This document shows positions 10,870 to 21,559 of a stretch of 64,000 bases of DNA, piece after piece. The position numbers were made by a program, and so were the translations under genes. The stretch covers positions 416,501 to 480,500 of the forward strand of contig JAYKKM010000312.1 in the NCBI GenBank assembly GCA_035772405.1, written 5' to 3'. The notes under the pieces were generated by a model. That model was not told the DNA's origin, searched no databases, and saw only the letters and a list, made by a program, of their open reading frames with translations. The stretch comes from Chrysogorgia sp. JL179-B06 (taxonomy: Eukaryota > Cnidaria > Anthozoa > Scleralcyonacea > Chrysogorgiidae). Every line of letters begins with the position of its first letter. Positions within the stretch are counted from its first letter, which is position 1.

Positions 10870-11220
10870 ATGGCTGCTGCATTTGGAAAGATTAACGAAT
10901 TCGATGCGTATAGTGACCAGAATTGGGATGAGTACATCGAACGTTTGGAACATTATTTTGTGGCAAATGAAGTAGACGACGCTAGTAAGAAAAGATCGAT
11001 CCTGTTAACATACAGTATAATTCTTAGTTTAGTCAGCCCTGATAAACCAGGCGACAAAACGTACTTAAAACATTGATTCCTAATTATCTGAAACCCAAGC
11101 CACTGGTAATCGCTGAACGTTTCAAGTTCCACCAGCGAAAACAGGGGATTCAGAATCAGTTAGTCAGTGCTTGACAGAGTTGCGAAAGTTGAGTGAGCAT
11201 TGCCAATTCCAAAATGTTTT
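10870..11220 (+). pseudogene. Gypsy gag, N-terminal part
   Basis: Opens with ATG at 10870 and reads as a Gypsy-type capsid start (MAAAFGKINEFDAYSDQNWD, W..Y..R...YF.AN). It breaks by frameshift near 11010-11080. Downstream pieces in other frames (NYLKPKPLVIAERFKFH) continue the gag. The gene is clearly degenerate. Confidence 0.8.
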
Positions 11221-11222
11221 GA

Positions 11223-11834
11223 ATGATGCTTTGCGTGATCAGTTTGCGTGTGATTTTATCGTCTATTGCTATTCAACGAAAGCTGTTGTCGGAGGCAGAT
11301 TTGACACAAAAGAAAGCAAGTGATATCGCTCCTAGCATGGAAATGGCTGAAAAAGAAGAAAAAAAACTATCTAGTAAGATCATAGAGAAAGCTAACAAAA
11401 TCTCCATCCAGTGTTTCCACTGTGGTAAATCCAATCATCAGGCTGAGTCGTGTTTCCATAAGAAAAGTACATGTCATAAATGCCAAAAAGTGGGACATTT
11501 GAGCAAAATGTGCCAAATGAGTACCCATAGCCGTGGAGTTGAAGATTATCCAACGAAACCTGGCAAATCTAAGAATCAAGGAAGTGTAACTTCTAGTGGA
11601 TGGAAGGGCCAAGTTAAAAAGAAAATGTCGAAAGTAAATAGAGTGGAAGAGTACGATTCCACTGCATCCAGTGATGTTTCTGATCAGGAAGAAAAGGAGG
11701 GATGGCCAATCTTCACAATTAAGTCAGAAAACAGGAAAGAAATCAAAGTCAAGTTGAAAATTGACAGTCACCCATTAGAAATGGAACTTGACACAGGTGC
11801 TTCTGTGTCATTGATACCCGAATTACTGTACAAT
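11223..11834 (+). pseudogene. Gypsy nucleocapsid knuckles and aspartic protease
   Basis: Two CCHC zinc knuckles (CFHCGKSNHQAESC, CHKCQKVGHLSKMC) at about residues 60-98 of the frame, a Lys/Ser-rich linker, then a retroviral-type protease with the catalytic box LDTGASVSLIP near residue 190. After ~11834 the homology ends where the LINE fragment begins. The 3' tail of the open frame (to 11906) is microsatellite translation. Confidence 0.85.
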
Positions 11835-11844
11835 AGAACTCCGA

Positions 11845-12488
11845 GATACTGTTTCTTTGAGGAGTTCTTCAGTAATCCTGAGAACCTATATATATATATA
11901 TTTTAATAATAATAATAAACTTTAATAATAACATTTGCAGACTTAACTGAATTACTGTGATACAACAAATACTATCTATAAATAAGATTTAAGATAAATA
12001 AGATTTAAAAATCCGCGTAGCCGCTGGTATAAAACTATTAGAGAAGCGGTTTGTTCGGCACTTGGGCACCAACAAGGGGTCACATGTGCGTAAGTTGTAT
12101 GAAACTGATCTTTTCGAAGGAAAAATGGCGTTAAGTTTGTGAATAAAGGACTACTGAGAGTGAGGCGGTTGAAGAGGGTTTGCAAGTTCGCTGCGACCAA
12201 CGCACCAGAGTAACTCAGTGATGGAAATATAATACGCATTGCTCTCCCTTGTGAACTCTCGATTTGGTCACTGAGGTATTGAGGTAGGCTGTGATTCCAC
12301 AGTTCACACTCGTATTTAAGGATAGGTCGTATTCAATAATTTATTTTCCGTCAATGACAACAGGAGGAAAGGAGGAGGACTGGGATGAGAAACAAACGCG
12401 CATTTCCTTAGTTTTGGACCGGTTGAGTTTCATATTGTTGTTAGAAACCCAGTCAGCGCACTTGGAAGCCAAGGATGGTAGTACAGAC
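11845..12488 (-). mobile_element. LINE fragment (CR1/L2/jockey-like) inserted in Gypsy pol
   Basis: On the minus strand the sequence reads late reverse-transcriptase segments of a non-LTR element (WVSNNNMKLNRSKTKEMRV, then PPVVIDG, and SSQ/RAMRIIFPSLSYS further on) in several frames. The plus-strand left edge is (AAT)n/(TA)n rich, as expected for a LINE 3' tail in reverse. It replaces the Gypsy region between protease and the RT core, so the Gypsy sequence was deleted or the insertion carried a deletion. Confidence 0.7.
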
Positions 12489-12489
12489 T

Positions 12490-12715
12490 GCGAGTTCTTC
12501 GGAAGGACTTCTCAGATAGACTGAACGGTGGTGAAAAGTTTTCTAAACTCGACCTGTCGCATGCATACCAACAAGTTTTGCTTGATGAGGAATCTTGCGA
12601 CTGCGTGACCATCAACACACACCTTGGTTGATACCGATATACCCGACTTCCTTTTGGGGTAGCAGCCGCACCTGCTATTTTTCAACACACCATGGATCAA
12701 GTCTTACAGTGCCTT
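12490..12715 (+). pseudogene. Gypsy reverse transcriptase core, lacking YxDD
   Basis: Reads LNGGEKFSKLDLSHAYQQ (motif A with catalytic Asp) and, after a stop, YTRLPFGVAAAPAIFQ (motif B region). The following segment that should hold Y-x-D-D is deleted: LDGA runs directly into DAEH-like bases near 12730. The enzyme is therefore inactive. Confidence 0.9.
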
Positions 12716-12749
12716 GATGGAGCGGTAAGGATGATGCCGAGCACAAGAT

Positions 12750-13447
12750 AAATCTGGAAGCAACCCTGCAGTTAAATGATTTTGACATTAAGCTGAAACG
12801 ATCCAAATGTTCTTTCATGCAAGATGAAGTTGAATATTTTGCGTTCAAGGTGAACCGAGATGGCATTCACCCATCACCGAAGAAAGTGGAGGCGATTTTG
12901 GAGCTAGAAGATTCCAAGAATAAGAAGGAACTTCAGTCGTGGCTGGGAATTGTGAATTATTATCGGAAGTTCGTGCCAAATATGTCTACCGTAATTCAAC
13001 CTCTTACTCACCTCCTGGCAAATGATGTAAAATGGATTTGGTCACAAGATTGTGTTCAAGCATGTAAAGAAGTCAAGAGACTTTTAGCGTCATCTGAAGT
13101 GTTGGTTCATTACAATCCCAGTAAACCTGTAGTATTAGCAGTGGATGCTTCAGCATATGGTTTATGGGCAGTCATTTCCCACTATGACACTGATAAGGAA
13201 TTCCAAGAACGACCAATCGCATATGCTTCCAGAACACTAACCTCTGCAGAACGTAATTACTCTCAGATTGAAAAAGAGGCTCTGGTCATTCGGTATTCAA
13301 AAGTTCCACCAGTACCTATATGGAAGAAGGTTTACATTATGGACAGACCACAAACCTTTGACACTCATACTTGGGCCAAAGAAAGGTATTCCAGTACTGG
13401 AAGCGTCCCGAATACAGAGATGGGCAATCCAGCTGTCTGCATACCAG
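12750..13447 (+). pseudogene. Gypsy RT thumb/connection and RNase H
   Basis: From 12817 a 200-aa frame covers the connection (WLGIVNYYRKFVPNMS) and RNase H (VLAVDASAYGLWAV with the first Asp, QIEKEALVI with the Glu). A frameshift near 13290 moves the end (LWTDHKPL with the second Asp, and RIQRWAIQLSAYQY) to another frame. The gene is interrupted at 13448 by the 3.9-kb transposon and resumes at 17352. Confidence 0.9.
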
Positions 13448-13690
13448 TACACTGTAAATTTTAGGGAGTAAAATTTACTCTTGTGCGGGTTAAAAATTAC
13501 TACCGCAAAAGGGGTAACCTGAAACGGAGCAAAAATTACTCCCGTTCGGGGGTAAAAGTTGGGGGGATAAAGTGATAAACGGGGGTAAAAAATAAAATGG
13601 AGTAATAATTACCCCCTTTGGAGTGTATATACGGGAAGCTGGAGGATAAAAGCTAGTGGGGTAAAAATTACTCCTCTTCTCACTGTTGTA

Positions 13691-16600
13691 TTAAGATATT
13701 AAGATGGCATCGTAATGGTGACTTTCGTCGGATCAAGTTTTGATTCAGACATTGTCAACTCCATCGATATCGTGGCGACGGTACATGTGTTTGCGCCAAG
13801 AGTAATACCTTCTAAACGTTGCATGTCGTACAAACGTCCGATGCCAGTGTTAGACATAGCAGTGTTAATTCGGGTCATTACGATGGCATCTTCCGATGTG
13901 CAGATTGAGAACTGTTGCTGAAAGGTCTTAGCCGAAAATATTCCGCAGTTACCACAACACCAAGGCATCTATATGAACACGCGCGCGCGTCATCACAGAG
14001 CGCTCTACCGCAACAACCTAATTTTTGCGTGAATCAATTCGTATCAGTGGAACATCTGTTTGCCATATGTTTCTATTTAAGGGTAGATCTAATTTTGTTA
14101 GATCCAACAACCATTAATTCCTGCGATTAGAATGAATGTTTGATATGCAGCGCTATTGATTAACCAGGAATTATAAACAATAAAAATTGGTGCGCATTTA
14201 TATGGCCTTTAGTTTTCGTATGTACAGTACATCCTCTCTTGCACTGCGAGTTTAATATTAGCGTTTTGTCGTGATGTTGAGACAGACAACATCCTTACGC
14301 TAATTATTTATCTGATTTGGTGTATCCGCCATCAGTCACACCATGCACATATTTTTGACTAAAAACCTATTATAGTTATGAATTTATGGTGTCAAATAAT
14401 ATTACAATATCCTTCTGTCCTAACCATGTATCCAATCATTTCTTCATAAATATCTTGGCGCGCAATTGTTAAACCATTCAGTCATGAAGTCCAACCCTCT
14501 TCTGTTGTATGAACCAATCGGAATGCATGAAAAGATTTGGCGCTCGATTATGAGATAAAAATATATTAGAGGACGATAATCTGATAATTTTCTTTGTCAC
14601 TGGAAGCCCACTAGTTGAGACGTATTGATTTGAATACCTTCTGCGAACGTGTATCGAGCTAATACAAAGGTAAGCGCAAGTATTATGTTATTACTTCGTA
14701 TATATTCTTGTGTGTTCGATATGTATATATATATATAATATTATTGTGGGTGAGATTGCATGTCAGTAAATAACCTCAAAGTTGTTCAAAAGCCAATTTT
14801 CTAACTCATGCGCGTGCGTCTCCCTTAGTTATACATTGCTTCTCATACTAAGTGATAAAGGCGAAAGACTATATATTATAATGATAAGCATGGGTTTGTT
14901 CAGCACGGATAGCTTATCCGGCGGATAAGTCATAGCGAGTGAACAGTTATCCTATTCAATTGAGTCAGTTATATCCTTTTGTCCATGTTTGAACAAAATC
15001 AGTTTCATTCCCATGCTGAAAAAGTCAAATATATGGAAGGCTTTCTCCCTATGTCTATGGATTCATTTTCAAAAAGCCGATTTAACCGCGTTAATTAGCG
15101 TATTTACACGTATAAAGTAAAACTTGAAAATGATCGTTGACGTGCAGATTTCGTTTGTTACTGTTGAGACTGACAGATAGCAGTGTACATGTTTTACGAA
15201 CTAACACACATTTATTAGCCACATTTATTAGCGCCATTTATACGTATGTTTATACCGAGAGACATAAGACGCGAGTTATATTATACCACGATCACATGAG
15301 GCGCGTCTTAATTAGGTAAGATACGAAACGCGCATATATAAAATATACAAAAATATGTTCATGTGATACACAAGCAGTGTCAAACAGAAGGCATACTGCC
15401 ATAAGCCCATATACTCGTAATGTAGGCAACTTCGCGTCTTCATAATTCCGTCTTATTTCAATTCACACGTATGTGCCATGTGGCTCTGGCTCAATATAAT
15501 GATTAGAGTGTCTTATCACGGTAATCAGAAAGTTACTGGTTCGATTCCCGTCAGGGATTTTATATGAACTTGAAAGGTTGTTACAAATATATGATGTTAT
15601 AGAAATAAAGACTAATATTTAAGCTGAGCTCATGCTGTGTATTAAAGTCGGTGGTGGCGTGAAATGAAAATTGAGTAGGTGTTTTAATTTTAAAGAATTT
15701 CCCGTGGGCGATTAATTAAATCGTCGTCAATGACATACATAAGACAAGCATCTAAAAAAGCATGCCAAAAAGCATGCGAATGAATCCAGTAATTTCGCTT
15801 ACCTTTTGCTCTTAGGTTACTTAATATTATACTGTTACAGTATTTTTAAACAAAATGGTATGACATTTTTCTCATTTATATTTAATTATTATATATATTT
15901 TTTCAACCATATATAAAAAATATAGATTTGCCTGTGAAATCGAACTTGCAGTAGACAATTTTCTTGAAGAAGAAAAGGCAGTTACTAGCTAGTGAATGGA
16001 GTCACTATATAGTGAAACTATTGCTGCACTCGAGGATCATTATTATTGAGGTAATGTACATACGTAACAAAAATATTTATAAAAGCTCTAATATCATTGA
16101 TGCGCGATTGTCTTTTTCTCTTCGAAAAATATTCATCAACGTATAGGCAGATTAAAACAGATCACCTGCAGAAAGGCGTACTCGGATATCATGGGTACGA
16201 GATTTGGTCCTACCATTTTATGATGTCAAAACTCACTATAGTCTATATTATTAATAATTATTAGGATATATTGATATTAAGTCTAAGAAATGGAATTGAA
16301 ATCACTGTCCACGTGCTGGAGTTTTGAGTTGACACGACTTGAAACAGAACGTTGAGGCGGCACGCCTTGCGAAAGTGACAAACTTCATTACATCTCCTTA
16401 GGACTTTTTAGAAAATATATCATGTTATATAATATTTAAAACCAGTAACATATATATATATACGGTATATATATATATATGTTTACAAGTTAAATCAAAC
16501 AGCGAAACAAGTCACGGAAAACATGACAACTTCATGCTCTCAGACTGGTAAATTGAAATCGAGACCTAACTAAAAAATTGAAAAGTCATTGCAGAAAAAG

Positions 16601-17129
16601 CTAGACGACTGCAGCAACGTTTCAGAGAAGTTTATGTATGTCCTATGCTTATGTCTCAATACGTATGTCTCTAGACATTGTGCGAACTCTCTCGAACCCC
16701 TGTTATACGGACTCCTTGCATCGATATATACAAGTTTTTACATAAAATCTGTATGTTTCCTTATGTTTTATATAGTACATGAAACGACGTGTGCAGTACA
16801 AGTGAACAAGTCATGTGGAGGGAGAAAAGTTATGTTACGTCTCAAGTGCGCGTTGGACTCAGCCCTGTTTATTGTTTACGTTACACTCTGCGTACTATCG
16901 GTGTTTAATATTAGCTATCCAACAACAAAACGAAAGGACACGTTTATTTTTATAGATTCGGTTTATTCAGAAAGGCAGCTGTAAAAAGGATTTGGCAGCA
17001 ATAATTTGTTTCTATTTCACATATGCATGAATAATACATGATATATTTTGTATATTATTTGGATTAATTTGGTACATTATTTTATAAAATTTAATATGCC
17101 TAAATGGCGGCCAATTTAATATTTTTTTA
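13691..17129. other. interior of the 3.9-kb transposon, no credible gene
   Basis: Short frames only (for example 13699-13968 minus and 16589-16984 plus), AT-rich, with no transposase motif. A tRNA-like SINE piece lies at ~15478-15560. Small (TA)n hairpins occur near 14726 and 16450. Confidence 0.5.
15470..15570 (+). mobile_element. tRNA-like SINE fragment
   Basis: TGGCTCAATATAATGATTAG resembles an A box with a 3-bp insertion, and GGTTCGATTCCCGTC is a good B box about 45 bp downstream. No intact acceptor stem, so it is not called as a tRNA gene. It is related in layout to the copies at 9180-9530 and 56520-56650. Confidence 0.5.
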
Positions 17130-17351
17130 GATGCGTGGAGTAAATTTTATCCCTATAAATTACCACCTTGTTTGGAGTAACTTTTACCCCTTAAATCTTT
17201 ACCCCTTTGTAAGGGGTAAAAACTACACCAATTTGAGAGGGGTAAATGTTACCCCCTCTCAAAATTTACCCTTCAAAACTGGGGTGTTTGTGCGACAAAC
17301 ATTTACCCCCACTTTTCGGAGTAATTTTTACTCCCTAAAAATTACAGTGTA

Positions 17352-18360
17352 TAAGTATCGTTCGACCGACAAGAATGGCAACGCTGACACATTATCCCGT
17401 TTTCCATTACTGACATCTGAAGTCGTGTGTCTGACAGTGTTTTCTATTTCTACAGTTTACCACTAAATGTGTCGCTGCGGCAACCAGAAACGACAAGTGG
17501 TTGTCCAGGGTGGTTGAGTTTACCAAGAGTGGTTGGCCGCAAGGTACATTTGACAGCGAGTTACTTGCATACCACCGCATTCGAGAAGAATTGTCAATCG
17601 AAGAAGATTGTCTTCTCCGAGGAGTACGAGTTATAGTTCCTGAGCCACATCGCGAGGAAATGCTCACTGAGTTACACAGAAATCATCCAGGAATGGTGCG
17701 TACGAAGGATCTTGCCAGATTACATGTTTGGTGGCCAAACCTGGACACCGACATCGAGGTCAAAGTGGCAAAGTGCGAAGCTTGTAAGAAGCAATTGCCC
17801 AATTTTCCCAAAGCTCAAGCTAATCCTTGAATCTGGCCCCAAGCACCATGGAAGCAGATCCATGTCGACTTTGCGGGACCTTTCATGAAAGAAATGTTTC
17901 TGATCGTCGTTGATGCGCACTCGAAGTGGCTAGATGCGGTAAGAATGTCATCTACCACTGCTGAAAGCACCATAAATGCCCTGCGCTATATATTTTCTTC
18001 ATATGGACTGGTTTCGGACAATGGGCCCCAGTTTGTGTCTGAAGAGTTCGAGAAGTTCATGAAAGGGAATGGCATTACGCATATCATCCAAGTTCAAACG
18101 GAGAAGCAGAGACAGAGCTGTTCGTACTTTCAAGCAAGCAATGAAGACAATGGAATCTGAGCATGGCTCCTTGAACCAAAAACTTGCCTCATTTTTGTTA
18201 TCGTACCGTACCACACCCCATAGTACGACGAAAACAACACCCAGTGAACTGTTTCTCGGGAGGAAGGTAAGAACACCTTTGGATGCACTTCGACCAAATC
18301 TGGCGCAGTCAGTGCAGAAAAGATCGACACCCCAAGAGAAAAGGACGCGTTCCGTCTAGA
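17352..18360 (+). pseudogene. Gypsy RNase H end and integrase
   Basis: Begins with the rest of the RNase H tail (NGNADTLSRFP). The integrase follows: an HHCC zinc finger (HRNHPGM...CEACKK at ~17675-17790), a stop at 17828, then the core with IHVDFAGPF (first Asp) and SDNGPQF (second Asp), and a frameshift near 18080 into the C-terminal half (LLSYRTTPHSTT, SELFLGRKVRTPL). Several stops make it inactive. Confidence 0.9.
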
Positions 18361-18840
18361 TTGGCGACATAGTTATGGTGCGTGACTACCGTGGCAGGCC
18401 ACAGAAACCGTCTTGGATCCGTGGAATTGTACTTAAGAAGTTAGGACCAGTCACCTACAGAGTTGAAGTGGACGATATGCAATGGAAACGGCATATAGAT
18501 CAGATTCGTGAAGGTGCTGTCCAATATTCAAAAAACGGTAGAGCTAAAGATACCTCGAGTGGCAAATGTTCCTATTGTTTACACACCTCCTACAGAGCAA
18601 AGCGGTTTTCCTGAAAATGTGCCTGTTGCATCACCCGAAACTTCAGGATTGACGGAAAACTCTTACGGAAAATCTTCCTCAAGATTTTCAGATTGAAACA
18701 GGAACAGTATCGCTATCGACTCCTGTAAAGAATGTTGAGAATGGACCTCAACTAAGGAACTTTCCAAGATCTACTGCCGAACCTCGCTATCCATGGCGCG
18801 AAAGACATAGACCACATAGATTAATTAATAACTGCTAAAT
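18361..18840 (+). pseudogene. Gypsy integrase C-terminal/chromo-like tail
   Basis: Reads VMVRDYRGRPQKPSWIRGIV, then LGPVTYRVEVDD, the usual GPY/F-type module at the end of Gypsy integrase, and finishes in another frame with RYPWRERHRPHRL just before the polypurine tract. Confidence 0.85.
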
Positions 18841-18975
18841 CAAACTTACACTAATTTTGATTGATCTATTGCAAAAACGTACCATGTTCACATTGTTTTA
18901 AAAGAGAAACAGTTACAGTGTAACATTCCAAGAATATTGAAGTTGTTAGGACGTTGTTGATTTAAAGGGAGAAAG

Positions 18976-19144
18976 TGTAATGTATATAACATGATTACTT
19001 CCGGAGTTTACCGCATGTTTCCGGTTTTAATGCGCATGTCCTAAAACACTGTAGTTTCAGTCCGCCATTAAAACATAATTACTTACGAAACTAAATACAG
19101 TTTCGGTGTCTGTTATTTTCGTGTTAAATGGCCTGGACATAACA
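18976..19144 (+). repeat. 3' LTR (169 bp)
   Basis: Matches the 5' LTR apart from a few changes (e.g. CCGGAGTTTACCGC against CCGAGTTGACCAC). It is followed by CATTG, the target duplication. Confidence 0.95.
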
Positions 19145-19154
19145 CATTGCTTTA

Positions 19155-19365
19155 AGGCCACAAGGATAATAAGGATAAGGATAAGGATAGGGCCACAAGG
19201 ATGAGGCCATAAGGATAAAGCCATAATGATAAGGCCATAAGGATAAGGCCATAAGGATAAAGATAATGATAACGATAAGGATAATACCATAAGGATAAGA
19301 TAAGGATAAGCTAGGATAAAGATAAGGATAAGGATAAGAAGAGAAGCACGAAGAGGAGCAAGAGG
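19155..19365. repeat. GATAAGG minisatellite
   Basis: Irregular tandem units of AAGGATAAGG and AAGGCCATAAGGAT. The long minus-strand frames here are repeat translations only. Confidence 0.9.
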
Positions 19366-19392
19366 AGCAGGTGGAGCAAGAGGAGTGGAAGA

Positions 19393-19644
19393 ATGAGAAA
19401 TAGAAACCCCGATTTTTCTCATGATCATTGCGTCTGCTATATATGTGAGGAAATCTTTTCAATCCTATTTAATAAGCAACGCCATATTAAGACAGTCCAT
19501 GGTGCAGGAAACAATCACAAAGACCCAACTTCTGTTGTCAGTGGTTCCAGCATCATGAAACATCCTTGCCACTCAAAGTGGCAAGGCCGTTTGGGTGAGA
19601 AAGCTTTTGGAAAACGCCAAAAGCAGCATCAGTCCGCTTCCTGA
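19393..19644 (+). pseudogene. C2H2 zinc-finger fragment of a virus-like element
   Basis: An 83-aa frame with a good C2H2 finger (CYICEEIFSILFNKQRHIKTVH: C-x2-C-x12-H-x4-H) and a second partial one (GEKAFGKRQKQHQ). It lies directly upstream of the ATPase-like remnant and resembles the finger at the start of the 3720-4335 pseudogene, so the two may come from the same kind of element. Confidence 0.5.
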
Positions 19645-20290
19645 ACGTATCATTTGGTGTTATTGTCAGTAGCAGCCCTGCATTTACCTGGATATGATCA
19701 CAACTATACCTAGCATTGAGCTCAGAGGAATACCCGATGACATTGCGGAAAAGGACGATATTATGGATCAGTCAGGAGGCGATAAGCGCATAGCCTACCT
19801 ATTCACAAAAGGGAGTCATTATCGGAATCTCTCTGTGATATACATTGTTCAAAATATATTTCATCAATGCAAAGAAAATAGAAATATCAGCCTCAATGCC
19901 CACTATATCATACTCTTCAAATCTCTGCAAGACAAACACATCTCAAGCAACTATATCTATCTTGAAGGAAGGATATATCATGCTTGATCTAAAACCGACT
20001 ATCGATGATTAACATCGTTAGAAAACGAACATACTGCCCGACGAAAATACAAAAAAACCTGGACCGCTATATTCAAAAGCGATCTTATCAACAATCTCCC
20101 ATCCTCAACGCAATGTACAACTGAGATCAACAGACGCATAATATTATGAAGGTGTCTCAGTTAACACCAGATGAAACCCTTTACTCTGATAAATTACAAC
20201 CTTTCCAGTCATTCCAAAATCAACTCCACACTAATCTTGATCAGTATTACAAATATCTCGTCAAATTTTTAAATGTGTTTTGTATCTAAT
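19645..20290 (+). pseudogene. decayed packaging-ATPase-like fragment
   Basis: The frame 19694-19987 contains a DDIMDQSGGDKRIAYLFTKG stretch followed by SHYRNLSVIYIVQNIFHQ and ISLNAHYIILFK. Viral-type packaging ATPases of Polinton/adintovirus-like elements carry a Walker B-like acidic pair, then a 'LFTkGsHHrNlSviyi.QN' sensor region and 'slNahYivlFKnprD'. The order and spacing fit. The Walker A part is not visible upstream, and downstream (LDLKPTIDD, then stops) is broken. Identification is from family memory and needs a profile search. Confidence 0.45.
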
Positions 20291-21291
20291 TATTTCGTTT
20301 AAACGAACTCAAGTAAACAATACAAACATGTTATACCCAATACAAATGTGTAGCCTATTCATTTGTTTACAGTTTTTATTCTCTCTAGGACGGTAATTAT
20401 TTCCATCACGCCAAATCTGAAGACGCAATTGTTGACGTTTGACCGCTAGTTATTTGCAACATTAACTATTAAACAATTAGTCACTGAAGTCGAGGTGATT
20501 ATCGGTGAATATATGTGATAGTGACTGCTCTACGTGGTGACTATCGTCTCAGAATTACTGGCCCGTCAGCCAATCAGAACTCGTTTAAGCTCAGAAATTA
20601 TACTAACGACAGATACTAGATAATGATATGATTAACCAGTAGAGATTACGGATTGGCTGTAGGCCTGTGATCGATATTTACGAAACTTCATAGAAACATA
20701 AAAAAGTTCACATGCACCATCATGAACAGTTTACGTTTGATGGCGTTAATAAAGGAGCTTATTTTCAAAAAAAAATTTTTTAAAGAAATATAAAACATTT
20801 TTGTGTAAGCACGAAAAAAATATTTATATTTCTGTAATAAACTCTATAGATTATTAAAAACATGTTACTCATAAAGGCCCTGTCTTTTTCAGACTTTACT
20901 TTTTTGGAAACTGCCCCCGTTGAACAGCAACAAATTGAAAAAAACATATCCCTCTCATAGTCATTGCTCGTTTATTTGGTTTGCTCTGTCGAGTTATGGA
21001 TGCACACGGAAAGTTGGGAGAGCACGAAGAAAGCGTAGGTAAACTTACCAAGTGCAACCATAACGTACAGTAGCATACCAAACCATGAACCATAATATAT
21101 AACATAGAATAAGATACAAAATAATAAAAAACAAGCTGCCTGAAAATATCTTTGTCCTAGCGGAAGCCGAAAATTTAGAACATTTCTGATTGTTCGCTTC
21201 AAATCCCCGTGCTCCATCGAGAAATGGAACACGTGCAACAGCCAATAAGAAGCGTCGTTATATTAATCTGTGTTATAATATTTATTTATAG
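20291..21291. other. intronic AT-rich DNA, no gene
   Basis: Contains an imperfect hairpin at ~20470-20600 (CAATTAGTCACTGAAG...GATAGTGAC/GTGACTATC) related in style to the hairpin at 8023-8126. Minus-strand frames at 20896-21245 overlap each other and lack coding character. Confidence 0.4.
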
Positions 21292-21396
21292 AGTCCTCGT
21301 CCTGTGAAAAACCTCGTGATGATGTTCAGTACTTTATTGATAGTTTGGAAAAGCTTCCGCTGTTGGTTCTAAACACAATAGATGGAGCGAAGACCA
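21292..21396 (+). CDS. host gene, internal exon (35 codons)
   Basis: Acceptor TATTTATTTATAG, donor ACCA|GTAAGC, 105 bp, phase 1 in and out. Reads SSSCEKPRDDVQYFIDSLEK onward with no stop. The phase agrees with the donor at 8792 before it and the acceptor at 23695 after it. Confidence 0.6.
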
Positions 21397-21559
21397 GTAA
21401 GCGTATGTTTACTAGAGTTATTATATTTGTTAGTGAACTATTTCGCTCGCCTGCACAATTCACAAAATGGAAAATGTACAATGCTTCGGATGCAAGCTGG
21501 CAGGGTTGCCGGGATGAACGAGATAGCCCGGTAAATAATGTTAACATTTACTAAAATAT

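Larger units (their letters stand above)
13450..17349. mobile_element. 3.9-kb DNA transposon, EnSpm/CACTA-like ends, TA duplication
   Basis: Ends CACTGTAAATTTTAGGGAGT and the inverse CACTGTAATTTTTAGGGAGT, flanked by TA (13448-13449 and 17350-17351). Deleting the element plus one TA rejoins the Gypsy frame exactly (AYQY then KYRSTDK). About 200 bp at each end is an array of GGGGTAAAAATTACTCC-type motifs in both orientations. The ~3.4-kb interior has no transposase that I can see, so it is probably non-autonomous. CACT-type ends with subterminal repeats suggest the CMC/EnSpm group, but the 2-bp duplication is not diagnostic. Confidence 0.85.
10636..19144 (+). mobile_element. Ty3/Gypsy LTR retrotransposon, decayed, with two nested insertions
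   Basis: Two near-identical LTRs (10636-10805 and 18976-19144) start TGTAATG and end ATAACA, flanked by the 5-bp duplication CATTG (10631-10635 and 19145-19149). Internal order is gag, CCHC knuckles, protease, reverse transcriptase, RNase H, integrase, as in Ty3/Gypsy. The 3' LTR is preceded by a purine tract (AAAGGGAGAAAG). The interior carries a reverse-oriented LINE fragment (~11845-12488) and a 3.9-kb DNA transposon (13450-17349). Stops, frameshifts and loss of the YxDD box show that it is dead. It sits in an intron of the plus-strand host gene. Confidence 0.95.

Noticed and set aside
16589..16984. 131-aa plus-strand frame inside the 3.9-kb transposon
   Set aside because: Hydrophobic, AT-driven composition, no motif, no splice sites, no second copy.
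19057..19462. Two minus-strand frames of 112-123 aa rich in Leu/Ser/Tyr/Pro
   Set aside because: Translations of the GATAAGG minisatellite and LTR edge.
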